Origin: Bacillus velezensis
GTDB taxonomy: Bacteria; Bacillota; Bacilli; Bacillales; Bacillaceae
Direction: 5' to 3'
NCBI RefSeq assembly: GCF_001461825.1
Contig: NZ_LLZC01000012.1
Span: 558,001-622,000 of the forward strand
Length of the DNA: 64,000 nucleotides
Shown here piece after piece: positions 1-7,966 of the stretch (its first letter is position 1; every line of letters starts with the position of its first letter). Under the pieces are notes generated by a model. That model worked only from the letters and a program-made list of their open reading frames with translations. It did no database searches and had not been told where the DNA came from. Position numbers and translations under genes: made by a program.

Positions 1-61
1 TTGCCGATAGGGAGGTTCCTTGCTATCATAAGAAGAGATGATCAAAAAGGAGAGGTCCCAG

Positions 62-499
62 TTGAATATGGATTTTAATTTATTTATGAATGATGTCGTG
101 CGTCAAGCCCGCCAGGAAATCACGGCTGCCGGGTATACAGAGCTGAAAACCGCTGAGGAAGTGGACGATGCGCTTTCGAAAAAAGGAACGACACTCGTTA
201 TGGTCAACTCTGTGTGCGGATGCGCAGGCGGTATTGCACGGCCTGCCGCGTACCATTCCGTACATTACGATAAACGCCCGGATCAGCTTGTGACGGTATT
301 TGCCGGACAGGATAAAGAAGCGACAGCCAAAGCGAGAGAATACTTTGAAGGCTATCCGCCGTCCTCTCCGTCATTTGCCATTTTAAAAGACGGGAAAATC
401 ATGAAAATGGTGGAACGCCATGAAATTGAAGGACATGAGCCGATGGCCGTCGTCACAAAACTGCAGGAAGCATTTGAAGAATATTGTGAAGAAGTATAA
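62..499 (+). CDS. brxB: Bacilliredoxin BrxB (YqiW), 145 aa
   Basis: Thiol-disulfide protein of the BrxA/BrxB family. The family removes bacillithiol from S-bacillithiolated proteins in the cytosol after oxidative stress. The active-site motif CGC is visible in the context [10 protein letters not shown], and the length is that of the family. The start is set at TTG 62, giving [12 protein letters not shown], because AGGAG lies about 8 nt upstream; an in-frame ATG at 38 would add eight residues and has no comparable ribosome-binding site. The gene stands alone ahead of a terminator. Its position before artPQR matches the B. subtilis order. The family assignment is by recognition of the near-identical B. 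subtilis sequence. Confidence 0.92.
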   Translation: MNMDFNLFMNDVVRQARQEITAAGYTELKTAEEVDDALSKKGTTLVMVNSVCGCAGGIARPAAYHSVHYDKRPDQLVTVFAGQDKEATAKAREYFEGYPPSSPSFAILKDGKIMKMVERHEIEGHEPMAVVTKLQEAFEEYCEEV

Positions 500-504
500 G
501 TGAA

Positions 505-546
505 AGAAAAACCCCGGAGCCGAGCGCTTGCGGGGTTTTTTTATAT
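505..546 (+). terminator. Intrinsic terminator after brxB
   Basis: CCCCG and CGGGG arms, flanked by an A run on the left, close a loop of about 14 nt and are followed by seven T. It sits directly behind the brxB stop codon. Confidence 0.85.
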
Positions 547-552
547 GGAATC

Positions 553-576
553 TGTATAAATATAAATATTTATACA
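553..576. promoter_or_regulatory. Perfect AT-rich palindrome, candidate AhrC/ArgR operator
   Basis: The arms TGTATAAATA and TATTTATACA are perfect inverted repeats around a 4-bp centre. No T run follows, so this is not a terminator. Its composition and symmetry resemble arginine-repressor boxes. It lies about 100 bp upstream of the artP promoter. The regulator assignment is inference. Confidence 0.4.
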
Positions 577-656
577 TCGGTGTTCAGCTGTCACTAATCT
601 GAAAAACAATGACTATAATAAACACAGAAAGGAAAATATATTTTTCAAAAATAGTA

Positions 657-711
657 TTGCATCACACTTAAAAAGTGTTTAAAATACAAGTTAACGAATA
701 AATATTCAATT
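657..711 (+). promoter_or_regulatory. artP promoter with overlapping candidate ARG box
   Basis: TTGCAT (657-662) and TAAAAT (680-685) are separated by 17 bp, a good sigmaA fit. Immediately downstream, at 694-711, the sequence CGAATAAATATTCAAT resembles the ARG box bound by AhrC. A repressor there would cover the start of transcription. The promoter is seen in the sequence; the regulator is inferred from the transporter's presumed arginine substrate. Confidence 0.6.
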
Positions 712-744
712 TTAAGAGATCAGTAGATATGGGGGAAATGAATC

Positions 745-1512
745 ATGAAGAAATGGCTGTTGGTATTAGCTGCCGCATGTATCACCTTTGCGCTGTCCGC
801 CTGCGGATCAGGCAATTCAGGATCAGAGGGCGGAAAGAACAAGCTGATTATGGGTACATCGGCTGACTATAAACCATTTGAATATAAAGACGGCGATCAG
901 ATCACCGGGTTTGACGTTGATCTGGCAAAAGCTTTGGGCAAAAAGACCGGCTATGACGTTGAGGTGCAGGACATGGACTTCAACAGCCTGATTACAGCCT
1001 TGAAGTCCAAGCAGGTAGATATGATTTTATCTGGAATGACACCTACGCCGGAACGGAAAAAGCAAGTTGATTTTTCTGATATTTATTATACTGCTAACAA
1101 TATGATTGTTACGAAAAAGGGAAGCAGCATTAAATCCCTGAATGATCTGAAAGGCAAAACCGTCGGTGTGCAGCTCGGCTCCATTCAAGAGGAAAAAGGC
1201 AAGAAGCTCGCTTCGAAATACGGTTTTCAGCTCGAAGACCGCAACCGGATCTCAGATTTAACCGAAGAGATCAAATCCGGGCGTTTTGATGCCGCGATTA
1301 TCGAAGACATCGTAGCACAAGGCTATTTCAATTCAAATCAAGATCTGCAGGGCTTTGCGTCAGCAGATGCGAAATCAGACGAATCGGGCTCCGCGATTGC
1401 GTTCCGCAAAGACAGTGATCTGACAGCGAAGTTTAACAAAGCGCTGAAAGAAATGGAGAAAAACGGAGAAATCGAAAAACTGAAGAAAAAATGGTTCACC
1501 AACGAGAAATAA
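745..1512 (+). CDS. artP: Amino-acid ABC transporter substrate-binding lipoprotein ArtP (YqiX), 255 aa
   Basis: Extracellular solute-binding protein of the polar amino-acid (family 3) type. In B. subtilis the orthologue belongs to a high-affinity arginine uptake system. The N-terminus is a lipoprotein signal: charged MKKW, a hydrophobic run, then the lipobox LSAC with the lipidated Cys at about residue 20. The mature part has the usual two-lobed fold sequence, including GTSADYKPFEY near the start and SGMTPTPERKKQVDFSD in the middle. It is the first gene of artP-artQ-artR. A hairpin between artP and artQ probably lets the binding protein be made in excess. Substrate identity rests on orthology, not on visible residues. 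Confidence 0.9.
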   Translation: MKKWLLVLAAACITFALSACGSGNSGSEGGKNKLIMGTSADYKPFEYKDGDQITGFDVDLAKALGKKTGYDVEVQDMDFNSLITALKSKQVDMILSGMTPTPERKKQVDFSDIYYTANNMIVTKKGSSIKSLNDLKGKTVGVQLGSIQEEKGKKLASKYGFQLEDRNRISDLTEEIKSGRFDAAIIEDIVAQGYFNSNQDLQGFASADAKSDESGSAIAFRKDSDLTAKFNKALKEMEKNGEIEKLKKKWFTNEK

Positions 1513-1515
1513 AAG

Positions 1516-1543
1516 AAAGCTCAACTTTTCGTTGAGCTTTTTA
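1516..1543 (+). terminator. Intercistronic hairpin / partial terminator between artP and artQ
   Basis: AAAGCTCAAC (1516-1525) pairs with GTTGAGCTTT (1531-1540) around a 5-nt loop and is followed by a short T run. Such leaky terminators after a binding-protein gene commonly lower expression of the downstream permease and ATPase. Confidence 0.7.
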
Positions 1544-1573
1544 TCTTGAATAAAGACAAAGGAGATCACACGT

Positions 1574-2233
1574 ATGAATTTGGATTTCTCAGCGACAATC
1601 CCCCAAATTCCTTTTATATTGGAAGGCCTTGCGGTCACATTAAAAATTGTGCTCGTTTCAGCGGTCATCGGTCTTGTATTAGGAATCGTGCTCAGCTTAT
1701 TTAAAATCAGCACGATCAGTCCGCTGAAATGGATTGCGGATTTTTATACTTCGATATTCCGCGGCACGCCGCTCGTGCTGCAGCTGATGATCATCTATTT
1801 CGGTATGCCGCAGCTCCTCGGCTTTCAGATCGATCAATTTTGGGCGGCGGTCACCGCATTATCGCTCAATTCGGCCGCTTACGTCTCTGAAATTATCAGA
1901 GCGGGAATCAATGCAATTGACAAAGGACAAAAAGAGGCTGCCGTCGCTCTCGGCGTGCCGTACGGAAAAATGATGAAAGATCTGCTGCTGCCGCAGGCGT
2001 TTAAAAACATTTCTCCGGCTATTATTAACGAATTAATCACCTTAACGAAAGAATCGGCGATCGTCACAGTTATCGGTCTTGGCGACATTATGAGACGGGC
2101 CTACCAGTCCGGCGCCGCAACATACAACTATTTAGAACCTCTTATTGTGGCGGGCTTAATCTATTACGTGCTCGTTTTGATCTTAGCATTCATCGGAAAA
2201 GGCGTAGAAAGGAAGCTGAAAGCCAATGATTAA
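1574..2233 (+). CDS. artQ: Amino-acid ABC transporter permease ArtQ (YqiY), 219 aa
   Basis: Inner-membrane permease of the HisM/HisQ type. Several hydrophobic segments are seen, and the cytoplasmic EAA loop is visible as [22 protein letters not shown] at about residues 120-140, where it contacts the ATPase. The length is normal. The ATG at 1574 follows AAAGGAGAT with good spacing. The 3' end overlaps artR by 8 bp, which suggests translational coupling. It functions with ArtP outside and ArtR inside. Confidence 0.9.
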   Translation: MNLDFSATIPQIPFILEGLAVTLKIVLVSAVIGLVLGIVLSLFKISTISPLKWIADFYTSIFRGTPLVLQLMIIYFGMPQLLGFQIDQFWAAVTALSLNSAAYVSEIIRAGINAIDKGQKEAAVALGVPYGKMMKDLLLPQAFKNISPAIINELITLTKESAIVTVIGLGDIMRRAYQSGAATYNYLEPLIVAGLIYYVLVLILAFIGKGVERKLKAND

Positions 2234-2948
2234 GGTCGACAACCTGTCAAAATCATTCGGGAAACATGAAGTACTGAAAAACATTTCAACACAGATCGAA
2301 GAAGGGGAAGTCGTCGCTGTCATCGGCCCTTCCGGTTCCGGCAAATCAACGTTTCTGCGCTGCTTAAATCTGCTGGAAACCCCGAGCGGCGGAACGATTG
2401 CCATTAAAGAAAACGAAATCACCGCAGCTAAAACGAATAAACTGAAAGTGCGGGAAAATATCGGCATGGTATTTCAGCATTTTCATTTGTTTCCCCATAA
2501 AACGATGCTTGAAAATATCACATACGCACCGGTCAGCGTAAAGAAAGAGTCTAAAAAGGAGGCAGAGGAAAAGGCGTGCGCTCTCCTTGAAAAAGTCGGA
2601 CTGCTTGACAAACGGAACGACTATCCGAACCGTTTGTCAGGCGGACAGAAGCAGCGGGTCGCCATCGCGCGGGCGCTTGCCATGAATCCTGACATCATGC
2701 TGTTTGATGAACCGACCTCGGCTCTTGACCCGGAAATGGTCAAAGAAGTTCTTGAGGTGATGAAAGAGCTCGCGCAGACGGGCATGACAATGGTGATCGT
2801 AACGCACGAAATGGGATTTGCCAAAGAAGTCGCAGACCGCGTATTATTTATGGATGAAGGGACGATCGTGGAAGACGGGCAGCCGGAAGAATTTTTTCTT
2901 TCTCCGAAGTCAAAAAGAGCACAGGACTTTTTAGAAAAAATATTATAA
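2226..2948 (+). CDS. artR: Amino-acid ABC transporter ATPase ArtR (YqiZ), 240 aa
   Basis: ATP-binding subunit that powers ArtPQ uptake. All ABC motifs are present: Walker [10 protein letters not shown] near residue 33, the Q-loop in [10 protein letters not shown], the signature LSGGQKQR, Walker [14 protein letters not shown], and the switch His in [10 protein letters not shown]. Its length is typical of polar amino-acid importers. It is the last gene of the operon and is followed by a strong hairpin terminator. Confidence 0.92.
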   Translation: MIKVDNLSKSFGKHEVLKNISTQIEEGEVVAVIGPSGSGKSTFLRCLNLLETPSGGTIAIKENEITAAKTNKLKVRENIGMVFQHFHLFPHKTMLENITYAPVSVKKESKKEAEEKACALLEKVGLLDKRNDYPNRLSGGQKQRVAIARALAMNPDIMLFDEPTSALDPEMVKEVLEVMKELAQTGMTMVIVTHEMGFAKEVADRVLFMDEGTIVEDGQPEEFFLSPKSKRAQDFLEKIL

Positions 2949-2962
2949 AATATAACTGGAAG

Positions 2963-2994
2963 AAAAGAAGAAGAATGCTCTTCTTCTTTTTTTT
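2963..2994 (+). terminator. Intrinsic terminator of artPQR
   Basis: AAAAGAAGAAGA (2963-2974) pairs with TCTTCTTCTTTT (2979-2990) around a 4-nt loop, followed by more T residues. Confidence 0.85.
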
Positions 2995-3024
2995 GAGAAA
3001 GAAACAAACAGAATGGAGCAAGCA

Positions 3025-3978
3025 ATGTTTAAAATCGGTTACCGCACACTAAAGACCGCACTTGGAACGGCGCTGGCCATTTATTTAGCCCAGCTGTTGC
3101 ATCTGCAAAACTTCGCATCCGCAGGAATCATCACCATATTGTGCATCCAGATTACGCAAAAGCGGTCGCTTCAGGCCTCGTGGGCCCGATTTGCCGCCTG
3201 TTTATTGGCAATCGTCTTCTCATATGTCTTTTTCGGGCTGATCGGCTATTATCCGTTTGCGATCGGAATATTGCTGGTGCTGTTCATTCCGACTACAGTC
3301 GTTTTAAAAATAAATGAAGGGATCGTCACCAGCTCAGTAATCATTCTTCATTTATATATGTCCGGCGGCATTACGATGGCGTTTATCTGGAATGAGTTCC
3401 AGCTGATCACCGTAGGTATCGGCGTCGCGCTGTTAATGAATCTGTATATGCCGAGCCTCGACAGAAAACTCGCGGCGTACCGGAAAAAAATCGAGGACAA
3501 CTTTTCCGTCATCTTCGCCGAAATCGAACGGTATTTGTTAACTGGTGAGCAAGATTGGTCGGGGAAGGAAATACCGGAGACGCATCAGATGATTCAAGAG
3601 GCGAAAAACCTCGCCTATCGGGACGTGCAGAATCATATTTTGCGCCATGAAAATCTTTACTATCATTATTTTAAGATGAGACAGAAACAATTTGAAATCA
3701 TTGAACGGCTGCTGCCGAAGATTACCTCTATTTCAATAACGGTGGAGCAGGGCAAAATAATCGCCCATTTCATCCATGAATTAAGGGAAGCCATTCATCC
3801 CGGCAATACCGCTCATAAATTTTTAAAAAGACTTGCAGAAATGAGAACGGAATTTGAAGAAATGCCGCTCCCGGCAACGCGCGAGGAGTTTGAAGCGCGG
3901 GCGGCTTTGTTCCACCTCCTCGGTGAGATGGAACAATATCTCGTGATTAAAAGTTATTTCAAAGGCATCAAGCTGTAA
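3025..3978 (+). CDS. yqjA: YqjA, FUSC/aromatic-acid-exporter-like membrane protein, 317 aa
   Basis: Membrane protein of the YqjA (DUF939-like) family. The N-terminal half, about residues 1-145, is made of hydrophobic segments of the aromatic-acid exporter/fusaric-acid-resistance type, with the conserved ITILCIQITQKRSLQASWAR stretch. The C-terminal half is soluble, helical and rich in charged residues. The start is set at ATG 3025 (MFKIGYRT) because GGAG lies 6 nt upstream; the ATG at 3013 overlaps that ribosome-binding site. The physiological substrate is unknown. The gene lies between artR and yqjB as in B. subtilis. Confidence 0.8.
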   Translation: MFKIGYRTLKTALGTALAIYLAQLLHLQNFASAGIITILCIQITQKRSLQASWARFAACLLAIVFSYVFFGLIGYYPFAIGILLVLFIPTTVVLKINEGIVTSSVIILHLYMSGGITMAFIWNEFQLITVGIGVALLMNLYMPSLDRKLAAYRKKIEDNFSVIFAEIERYLLTGEQDWSGKEIPETHQMIQEAKNLAYRDVQNHILRHENLYYHYFKMRQKQFEIIERLLPKITSISITVEQGKIIAHFIHELREAIHPGNTAHKFLKRLAEMRTEFEEMPLPATREEFEARAALFHLLGEMEQYLVIKSYFKGIKL

Positions 3979-4047
3979 AAAACATATGGATCAATCGCAT
4001 GAGTCCTCCTTTCATTGGTCATTCTAATGAAAAAAGGAGGGGAGCCC

Positions 4048-4578
4048 ATGCGATTTTTTTTATTGTCAGCCGCCCTGCTGCTGTCTCCGCTTTGGCCGCT
4101 TGGCGCAAACCCTTTGCCGGGTGACCCTTATATTATCGTCAATAAAGCCACAAATGCGCTTGCTGTTGTGAAGGATAACCGAATAGAAGGCATTTATCAG
4201 GTGGCGACGGGAAAAACGGATGATTTGACGCCTGAAGGAGAATTTACGGTAACGGTCAAAGCCGTCAATCCGTATTACCGGAAGAAAAATGTAAAGGGAG
4301 GCGCGCCGGAAAACCCGCTCGGCGTCCGCTGGATCGGTTTTGACGCGAAAGGCACCGACGGCAGGATATACGGCATTCACGGAACAAACAGAGAAGAGCT
4401 GATCGGGGGGTTTGTATCAAACGGCTGCATCCGTATGAAAAACCGGGATGTCATCCGTATTTTCCGGATTATCCCTCCCGGAACGAAAGTATTGATTACA
4501 AAAGAAAACCGCTCATTCGAGGACATTGCAATAGAGCGGAAAGCCCTCATAAAAAAGCAGGAAACCCCCTTGCAATGA
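4048..4578 (+). CDS. yqjB: Putative L,D-transpeptidase YqjB, 176 aa
   Basis: Exported YkuD-type enzyme of the cell-wall L,D-transpeptidase family. A signal peptide (MRFFLLSAALLL...) is followed by the catalytic fold. The family signature is visible as IHGTN followed by SNGCIRMKN, which holds the catalytic Cys and its upstream His. No LysM domain is present, so it is a minimal form. The start is set at ATG 4048 because AGGAGGGGAG lies just upstream; the longer reading from 4015 adds residues before the signal peptide and is unlikely. Its role in peptidoglycan cross-linking is known for the family, not proven here. Confidence 0.85.
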   Translation: MRFFLLSAALLLSPLWPLGANPLPGDPYIIVNKATNALAVVKDNRIEGIYQVATGKTDDLTPEGEFTVTVKAVNPYYRKKNVKGGAPENPLGVRWIGFDAKGTDGRIYGIHGTNREELIGGFVSNGCIRMKNRDVIRIFRIIPPGTKVLITKENRSFEDIAIERKALIKKQETPLQ

Positions 4579-4593
4579 GGCGCCTGCTTTTTT
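4551..4593 (+). terminator. Terminator after yqjB, overlapping the stop codon
   Basis: AAAAAAGCAGG (4551-4561) pairs with CCTGCTTTTTT (4583-4593). The left arm lies within the last yqjB codons. The T run overlaps the end of the small minus-strand gene, so the site may work for both strands. Confidence 0.7.
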
Positions 4594-4687
4594 ACCGCAA
4601 ATACATCATAATGCCTGAGAGGAGGGTTGAAAGTATAAATACGCCCAAAATGACGATGACGGCGCTTTTCATAAATTTTTGAGACAT
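4592..4687 (-). CDS. prli42: Prli42-type membrane miniprotein, 31 aa
   Basis: A 31-codon gene. Its product begins MSQKFMKSAVIVIL and ends SGIMMYLR. A short basic N-terminus and one transmembrane helix containing STLLSG match the Prli42 miniprotein family, known in Listeria as a membrane anchor of the stressosome. AAGGAGTG lies about 7 nt before the ATG. A matching sigmaA-like promoter lies upstream, which supports it as a real gene. It is between yqjB and yqjC on the opposite strand. The family call is by pattern and length; stressosome tethering in this organism is inference. Confidence 0.8.
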   Translation of the reverse strand: MSQKFMKSAVIVILGVFILSTLLSGIMMYLR

Positions 4688-4716
4688 TGTTTCACTCCTT
4701 AAGATTACTGTCTACC

Positions 4717-4745
4717 ATTTTAACGTGTTTTGCTTGTATGAACAA
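4717..4745 (-). promoter_or_regulatory. Promoter of the Prli42-type gene
   Basis: On the minus strand TTGTTC (4740-4745) and TAAAAT (4717-4722) are separated by 17 bp. Transcription would start about 20 nt before the miniprotein's ribosome-binding site. The -35 lies within a small inverted repeat, GCTTGT and ACAAGC (4732-4747). Confidence 0.6.
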
Positions 4746-4780
4746 GCCATATCCTATGGGGGAAAGCAGGTGGCCGCGCT

Positions 4781-5209
4781 ATGAAAAAACTTGATCATGT
4801 CGGCATTGCCGTCAGCTCTATTGAAGCCGCGAGAGGATTTTACGAACGGATGCTCGGGCTTACGTATATGGGAGACGAGCTGGTAAACGGCCAAAATGTG
4901 AGAGTTGCTTTTTTAGAAGCGGGAGGCACAAAGCTTGAGCTGATTGAGCCGCTGTCGGACGCGTCCCCCGTCAGCTCTTTTTTACAGAAAAGAGGCGAAG
5001 GGCTGCATCATTTGGCATTCCGCTGCGCCGATATGAAGGAAACGATCAAGGAGCTTGAATCATGCCGCATGACCTTGCTTCATCATGAACTGCAAAACGG
5101 AGCGGGCGGGAAGAAGATCGCATTTCTCTCTCCAAAAGAGGCGAACGGGGTCCTGATTGAGCTTTGTGAAACAATTGAAAAAGGAGAAACTCAAGATGAG
5201 CATGAGTGA
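4781..5209 (+). CDS. yqjC: VOC-family protein YqjC, methylmalonyl-CoA epimerase-like, 142 aa
   Basis: Small metalloprotein of the vicinal-oxygen-chelate fold. It begins KKLDHVGIAVSSIEAARGFY, the usual opening of methylmalonyl-CoA epimerases. Metal-ligand candidates are His in LDHVGIAV, His in GLHHLAF and Glu in the C-terminal GVLIELCE. Family members convert the two epimers of methylmalonyl-CoA. It overlaps the acyl-CoA carboxylase gene yqjD by 14 bp, which supports a role in branched-chain acyl-CoA metabolism. The start has only a weak ribosome-binding site. Confidence 0.82.
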   Translation: MKKLDHVGIAVSSIEAARGFYERMLGLTYMGDELVNGQNVRVAFLEAGGTKLELIEPLSDASPVSSFLQKRGEGLHHLAFRCADMKETIKELESCRMTLLHHELQNGAGGKKIAFLSPKEANGVLIELCETIEKGETQDEHE

Positions 5210-6719
5210 TCATATCAGACACTTAAACGAAAGACGTTCCTTTTTAACAAACGGCGGCGGAGCGGAAAAAAATGAAAAACAGCACAAAAAAGGCAAGCTG
5301 ACGGCAAGAGAAAGAATTGACTATTTATTGGACGAAGACAGTTTTTCAGAGCTGCAGACGTTTGCCAAGAGCCGCATGCCCGGGTGCCGGAATGCTCCGG
5401 GAGACGGAGTCGTTACCGGATACGGCACAATTGACGGACGGCCCGTGTATTTGTTTGCCCATGACTTTACCGTACTCGGCGGGACGCTCGGCGAGACACA
5501 TGCGGAAAAAATCGCGGCGGTGATGGATCTGGCGGCGAAAAACAAAACCCCGATCATCGGGCTGAACGACTCAGGTGGTGCGAGAATTCAAGAGGGTGTG
5601 GTATCATTAAATGGATACGGTCATATCTTTAGGCGCAACGTCCTTTACTCGGGAGTGATTCCGCAAATTTCTGTCATCCTCGGGCCGTGTGCCGGCGGTG
5701 CTGTTTATTCACCCGCATTGACGGATTTTGTGATTATGGCGGAACATACGTCGCACATGTTTATTACAGGCCCGAAAGTCATTGAACAGGTTACGGGTGA
5801 ACAGATTGACGCGGAAAGTTTAGGCGGTGCGGGAATACATAATGTGATAAGCGGAAATGCCCACTATTCCGCACGAACGGAAAAAGAGGCTCTTTCCGCT
5901 GTGAAAACCCTGCTTTCTTATCTCCCGCACGGCGGACAGACGGCATTGCCCGTTAAAAAGGAAGACGCCAGACCGTTATTAAATACCCTCGTTCCCGCGG
6001 ACAGTTCGAAACCTTACGATGTGTTACAGGTAATAAAAGAGCTGGCGGATGACGGAACGTTTTTTGACATTCAGCCGTATTTTGCCAAAAACATTGTTGT
6101 CGGTTTTCTGAAACTCGGACGGCGTACAGTCGGTGTTGTCGCAAACCAGCCGAAACACTTGGCGGGGAGCCTCACGATTGATGCCGCTGACAAAGCGTCG
6201 AGATTCATCCGTTTTTGCGACGCGTTTCATATTCCGTTATTGACAATCGCTGATGTTCCGGGATTTCTCCCGGGCCTTCAGCAGGAACATGCGGGAATCA
6301 TCCGTCACGGAGCAAAATTGCTGTATGCTTTTGCCGAAGCGACGGTGCCGAAAGTGACGCTCATCATCAGAAAAGCTTACGGAGGCGCCTATGTCGCCAT
6401 GAATTCGAAAGGGCTCGGGGCAGATCTTGTATTCGCCTGGCCCAATGCGGAAATCGCCGTGATGGGAGCGGAAGGCGCGGCGTCGATTTTATACAGCAGA
6501 GACATACAGGCTTCTGACGACCCGGAGAAAACGAAGCGCGAAAAAAAAGCCATATACGAAAAGGAAAACGCCGGTCCGTATAAAGCGGCGGCCTGCGGAA
6601 TGGTGGATGATATCATCCGGCCGGAAGACTCGAGGAAAAAATTGATTCAGGCATTTGACATTCTTGCGCATAAGGAAGAGGAAAGACCGAAAAAAAAGCA
6701 CGGTAATATACCGCTTTAA
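5196..6719 (+). CDS. yqjD: Acyl-CoA carboxylase carboxyltransferase subunit YqjD, 507 aa
   Basis: Carboxyltransferase of the propionyl-/methylmalonyl-CoA type with two crotonase-like halves. The first half carries GLNDSGGARIQEGV and the second ADVPGFLPGLQQEH and KAYGGAYVAMNSKG, which form the acyl-CoA and biotin sites. Full family length. The start is set at ATG 5196 with AGGAG 9 nt upstream, inside the end of yqjC. No biotin carboxylase or biotin carrier gene is adjacent, so the partner subunits must be encoded elsewhere. With yqjC it could link propionyl-CoA and methylmalonyl-CoA; the exact substrate cannot be read from the sequence. Confidence 0.85.
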   Translation: MSMSDHIRHLNERRSFLTNGGGAEKNEKQHKKGKLTARERIDYLLDEDSFSELQTFAKSRMPGCRNAPGDGVVTGYGTIDGRPVYLFAHDFTVLGGTLGETHAEKIAAVMDLAAKNKTPIIGLNDSGGARIQEGVVSLNGYGHIFRRNVLYSGVIPQISVILGPCAGGAVYSPALTDFVIMAEHTSHMFITGPKVIEQVTGEQIDAESLGGAGIHNVISGNAHYSARTEKEALSAVKTLLSYLPHGGQTALPVKKEDARPLLNTLVPADSSKPYDVLQVIKELADDGTFFDIQPYFAKNIVVGFLKLGRRTVGVVANQPKHLAGSLTIDAADKASRFIRFCDAFHIPLLTIADVPGFLPGLQQEHAGIIRHGAKLLYAFAEATVPKVTLIIRKAYGGAYVAMNSKGLGADLVFAWPNAEIAVMGAEGAASILYSRDIQASDDPEKTKREKKAIYEKENAGPYKAAACGMVDDIIRPEDSRKKLIQAFDILAHKEEERPKKKHGNIPL

Positions 6720-6735
6720 ACGGAGGGAACTGAAA

Positions 6736-7851
6736 ATGGTAAACGAAAAACGTCTGCTTGAAGAATTTCTTGAACTCGTTCAAATTGATTCAGAGACAAA
6801 ACATGAAGCGGAAATCAGCAAGGTGCTCAAACAAAAATTCACTGATTTAGGACTGAGCGTAAAAGAAGATGATACAAAAGAAGTGACGGGGCATGGAGCC
6901 GGCAACTTAATCTGTACGTTAAAGGGCACAAAAGATGCGGATACGATTTATTTCACATCGCACATGGACACGGTTGTTCCGGGCAAAGGCGTTAAGCCGA
7001 TTGTGGAAGACGGCTATGTAAAATCCGACGGCACGACGATTCTAGGCGCTGATGATAAGACGGGTCTTGCCGCAATGTTTGAAGCCATTAAAGTGCTGAA
7101 AGAACAAAACATCGAGCACGGCACCATTGAATTCATTATCACGGCCGGAGAAGAATCGGGATTAGTCGGGGCAAAAGCAATGGATCGTTCAGACATTACC
7201 GCGAAATACGGTTTTGCGCTTGATTCAGACGGAAAAGTCGGCAACATTATTGTAGCCGCGCCGACACAAGCGAAAGTGAGAGCAACCATTTTCGGGAAAA
7301 CGGCTCATGCGGGAGTAGAACCGGAAAAAGGCATCTCCGCGATTACAATCGCGTCAAAAGCGATCTCTAAAATGCCGCTCGGCCGTATTGATAAAGAAAC
7401 AACGGCTAATATCGGACGTTTCGAAGGCGGCACGCAAACCAATATCGTCTGCGACCAGGTTGATATTCTGGCTGAAGCGCGTTCATTAGTGCCTGAAAAA
7501 ATGGAAGCGCAAGTGCAGAAAATGAAAGAAGCTTTCGAATCTGCTGCAGCTGAGATGGGAGGCCGCGCGGAAGTGGACATCGCGGTCATGTATCCGGGTT
7601 TCAAATATCAGGACGGCGATCAGGTTGTGGAAGTCGCGAAAAAAGCGGCGGCAAAAATCGGCCGGCCGAGCGAACTTCAGACAAGCGGCGGCGGAAGTGA
7701 CGCAAACGTCATTGCCGGCCACGGCATTCCGACAGTCAACCTGTCAGTAGGCTATGAACAAATCCATACGAAAAATGAAAAAATGCCGATTGAAGAGCTC
7801 GTCAAAACGGCGGAAATGGTCGTTGCCATTATCGAAACAGCGGCCAACTAA
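6736..7851 (+). CDS. yqjE: M20-family metallopeptidase YqjE (PepT-like), 371 aa
   Basis: Di-zinc aminopeptidase of the tripeptidase T-like M20 family, acting in the cytosol. Metal and catalytic residues are visible: His and Asp in SHMDTVV, Asp in LGADDKTG, the catalytic Glu pair in GEESGLVGA and the C-terminal His in QIHTKNE. A dimerisation insert lies in the middle. The start is ATG 6736 (MVNEKRLLEEF) with GGAGGGAA upstream; a longer frame reaching back into yqjD is ignored. It ends the yqjC-yqjD-yqjE run and is followed by a strong terminator. Confidence 0.88.
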   Translation: MVNEKRLLEEFLELVQIDSETKHEAEISKVLKQKFTDLGLSVKEDDTKEVTGHGAGNLICTLKGTKDADTIYFTSHMDTVVPGKGVKPIVEDGYVKSDGTTILGADDKTGLAAMFEAIKVLKEQNIEHGTIEFIITAGEESGLVGAKAMDRSDITAKYGFALDSDGKVGNIIVAAPTQAKVRATIFGKTAHAGVEPEKGISAITIASKAISKMPLGRIDKETTANIGRFEGGTQTNIVCDQVDILAEARSLVPEKMEAQVQKMKEAFESAAAEMGGRAEVDIAVMYPGFKYQDGDQVVEVAKKAAAKIGRPSELQTSGGGSDANVIAGHGIPTVNLSVGYEQIHTKNEKMPIEELVKTAEMVVAIIETAAN

Positions 7852-7856
7852 AAACG

Positions 7857-7886
7857 AAGCACCCAGTTGATTGGGTGCTTTTTTCA
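7857..7886 (+). terminator. Terminator of yqjCDE
   Basis: AAGCACCCA (7857-7865) pairs with TGGGTGCTT (7872-7880), followed by a T run. Confidence 0.9.
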
Positions 7887-7923
7887 TTCTTCATAATAAT
7901 TGGCTTAAAGCCTTGCAGATACA

Positions 7924-7961
7924 AGAAAAAAACCCTGCCGGATAGGTTTCCGGCAGGGTTT
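7924..7961 (-). terminator. Terminator of misCB (minus strand)
   Basis: AAACCCTGCCGG (7930-7941) and CCGGCAGGGTTT (7950-7961) form a 12-bp stem. On the minus strand it is followed by a T run and lies just after the misCB stop. Confidence 0.88.
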
Positions 7962-7966
7962 CAGTA

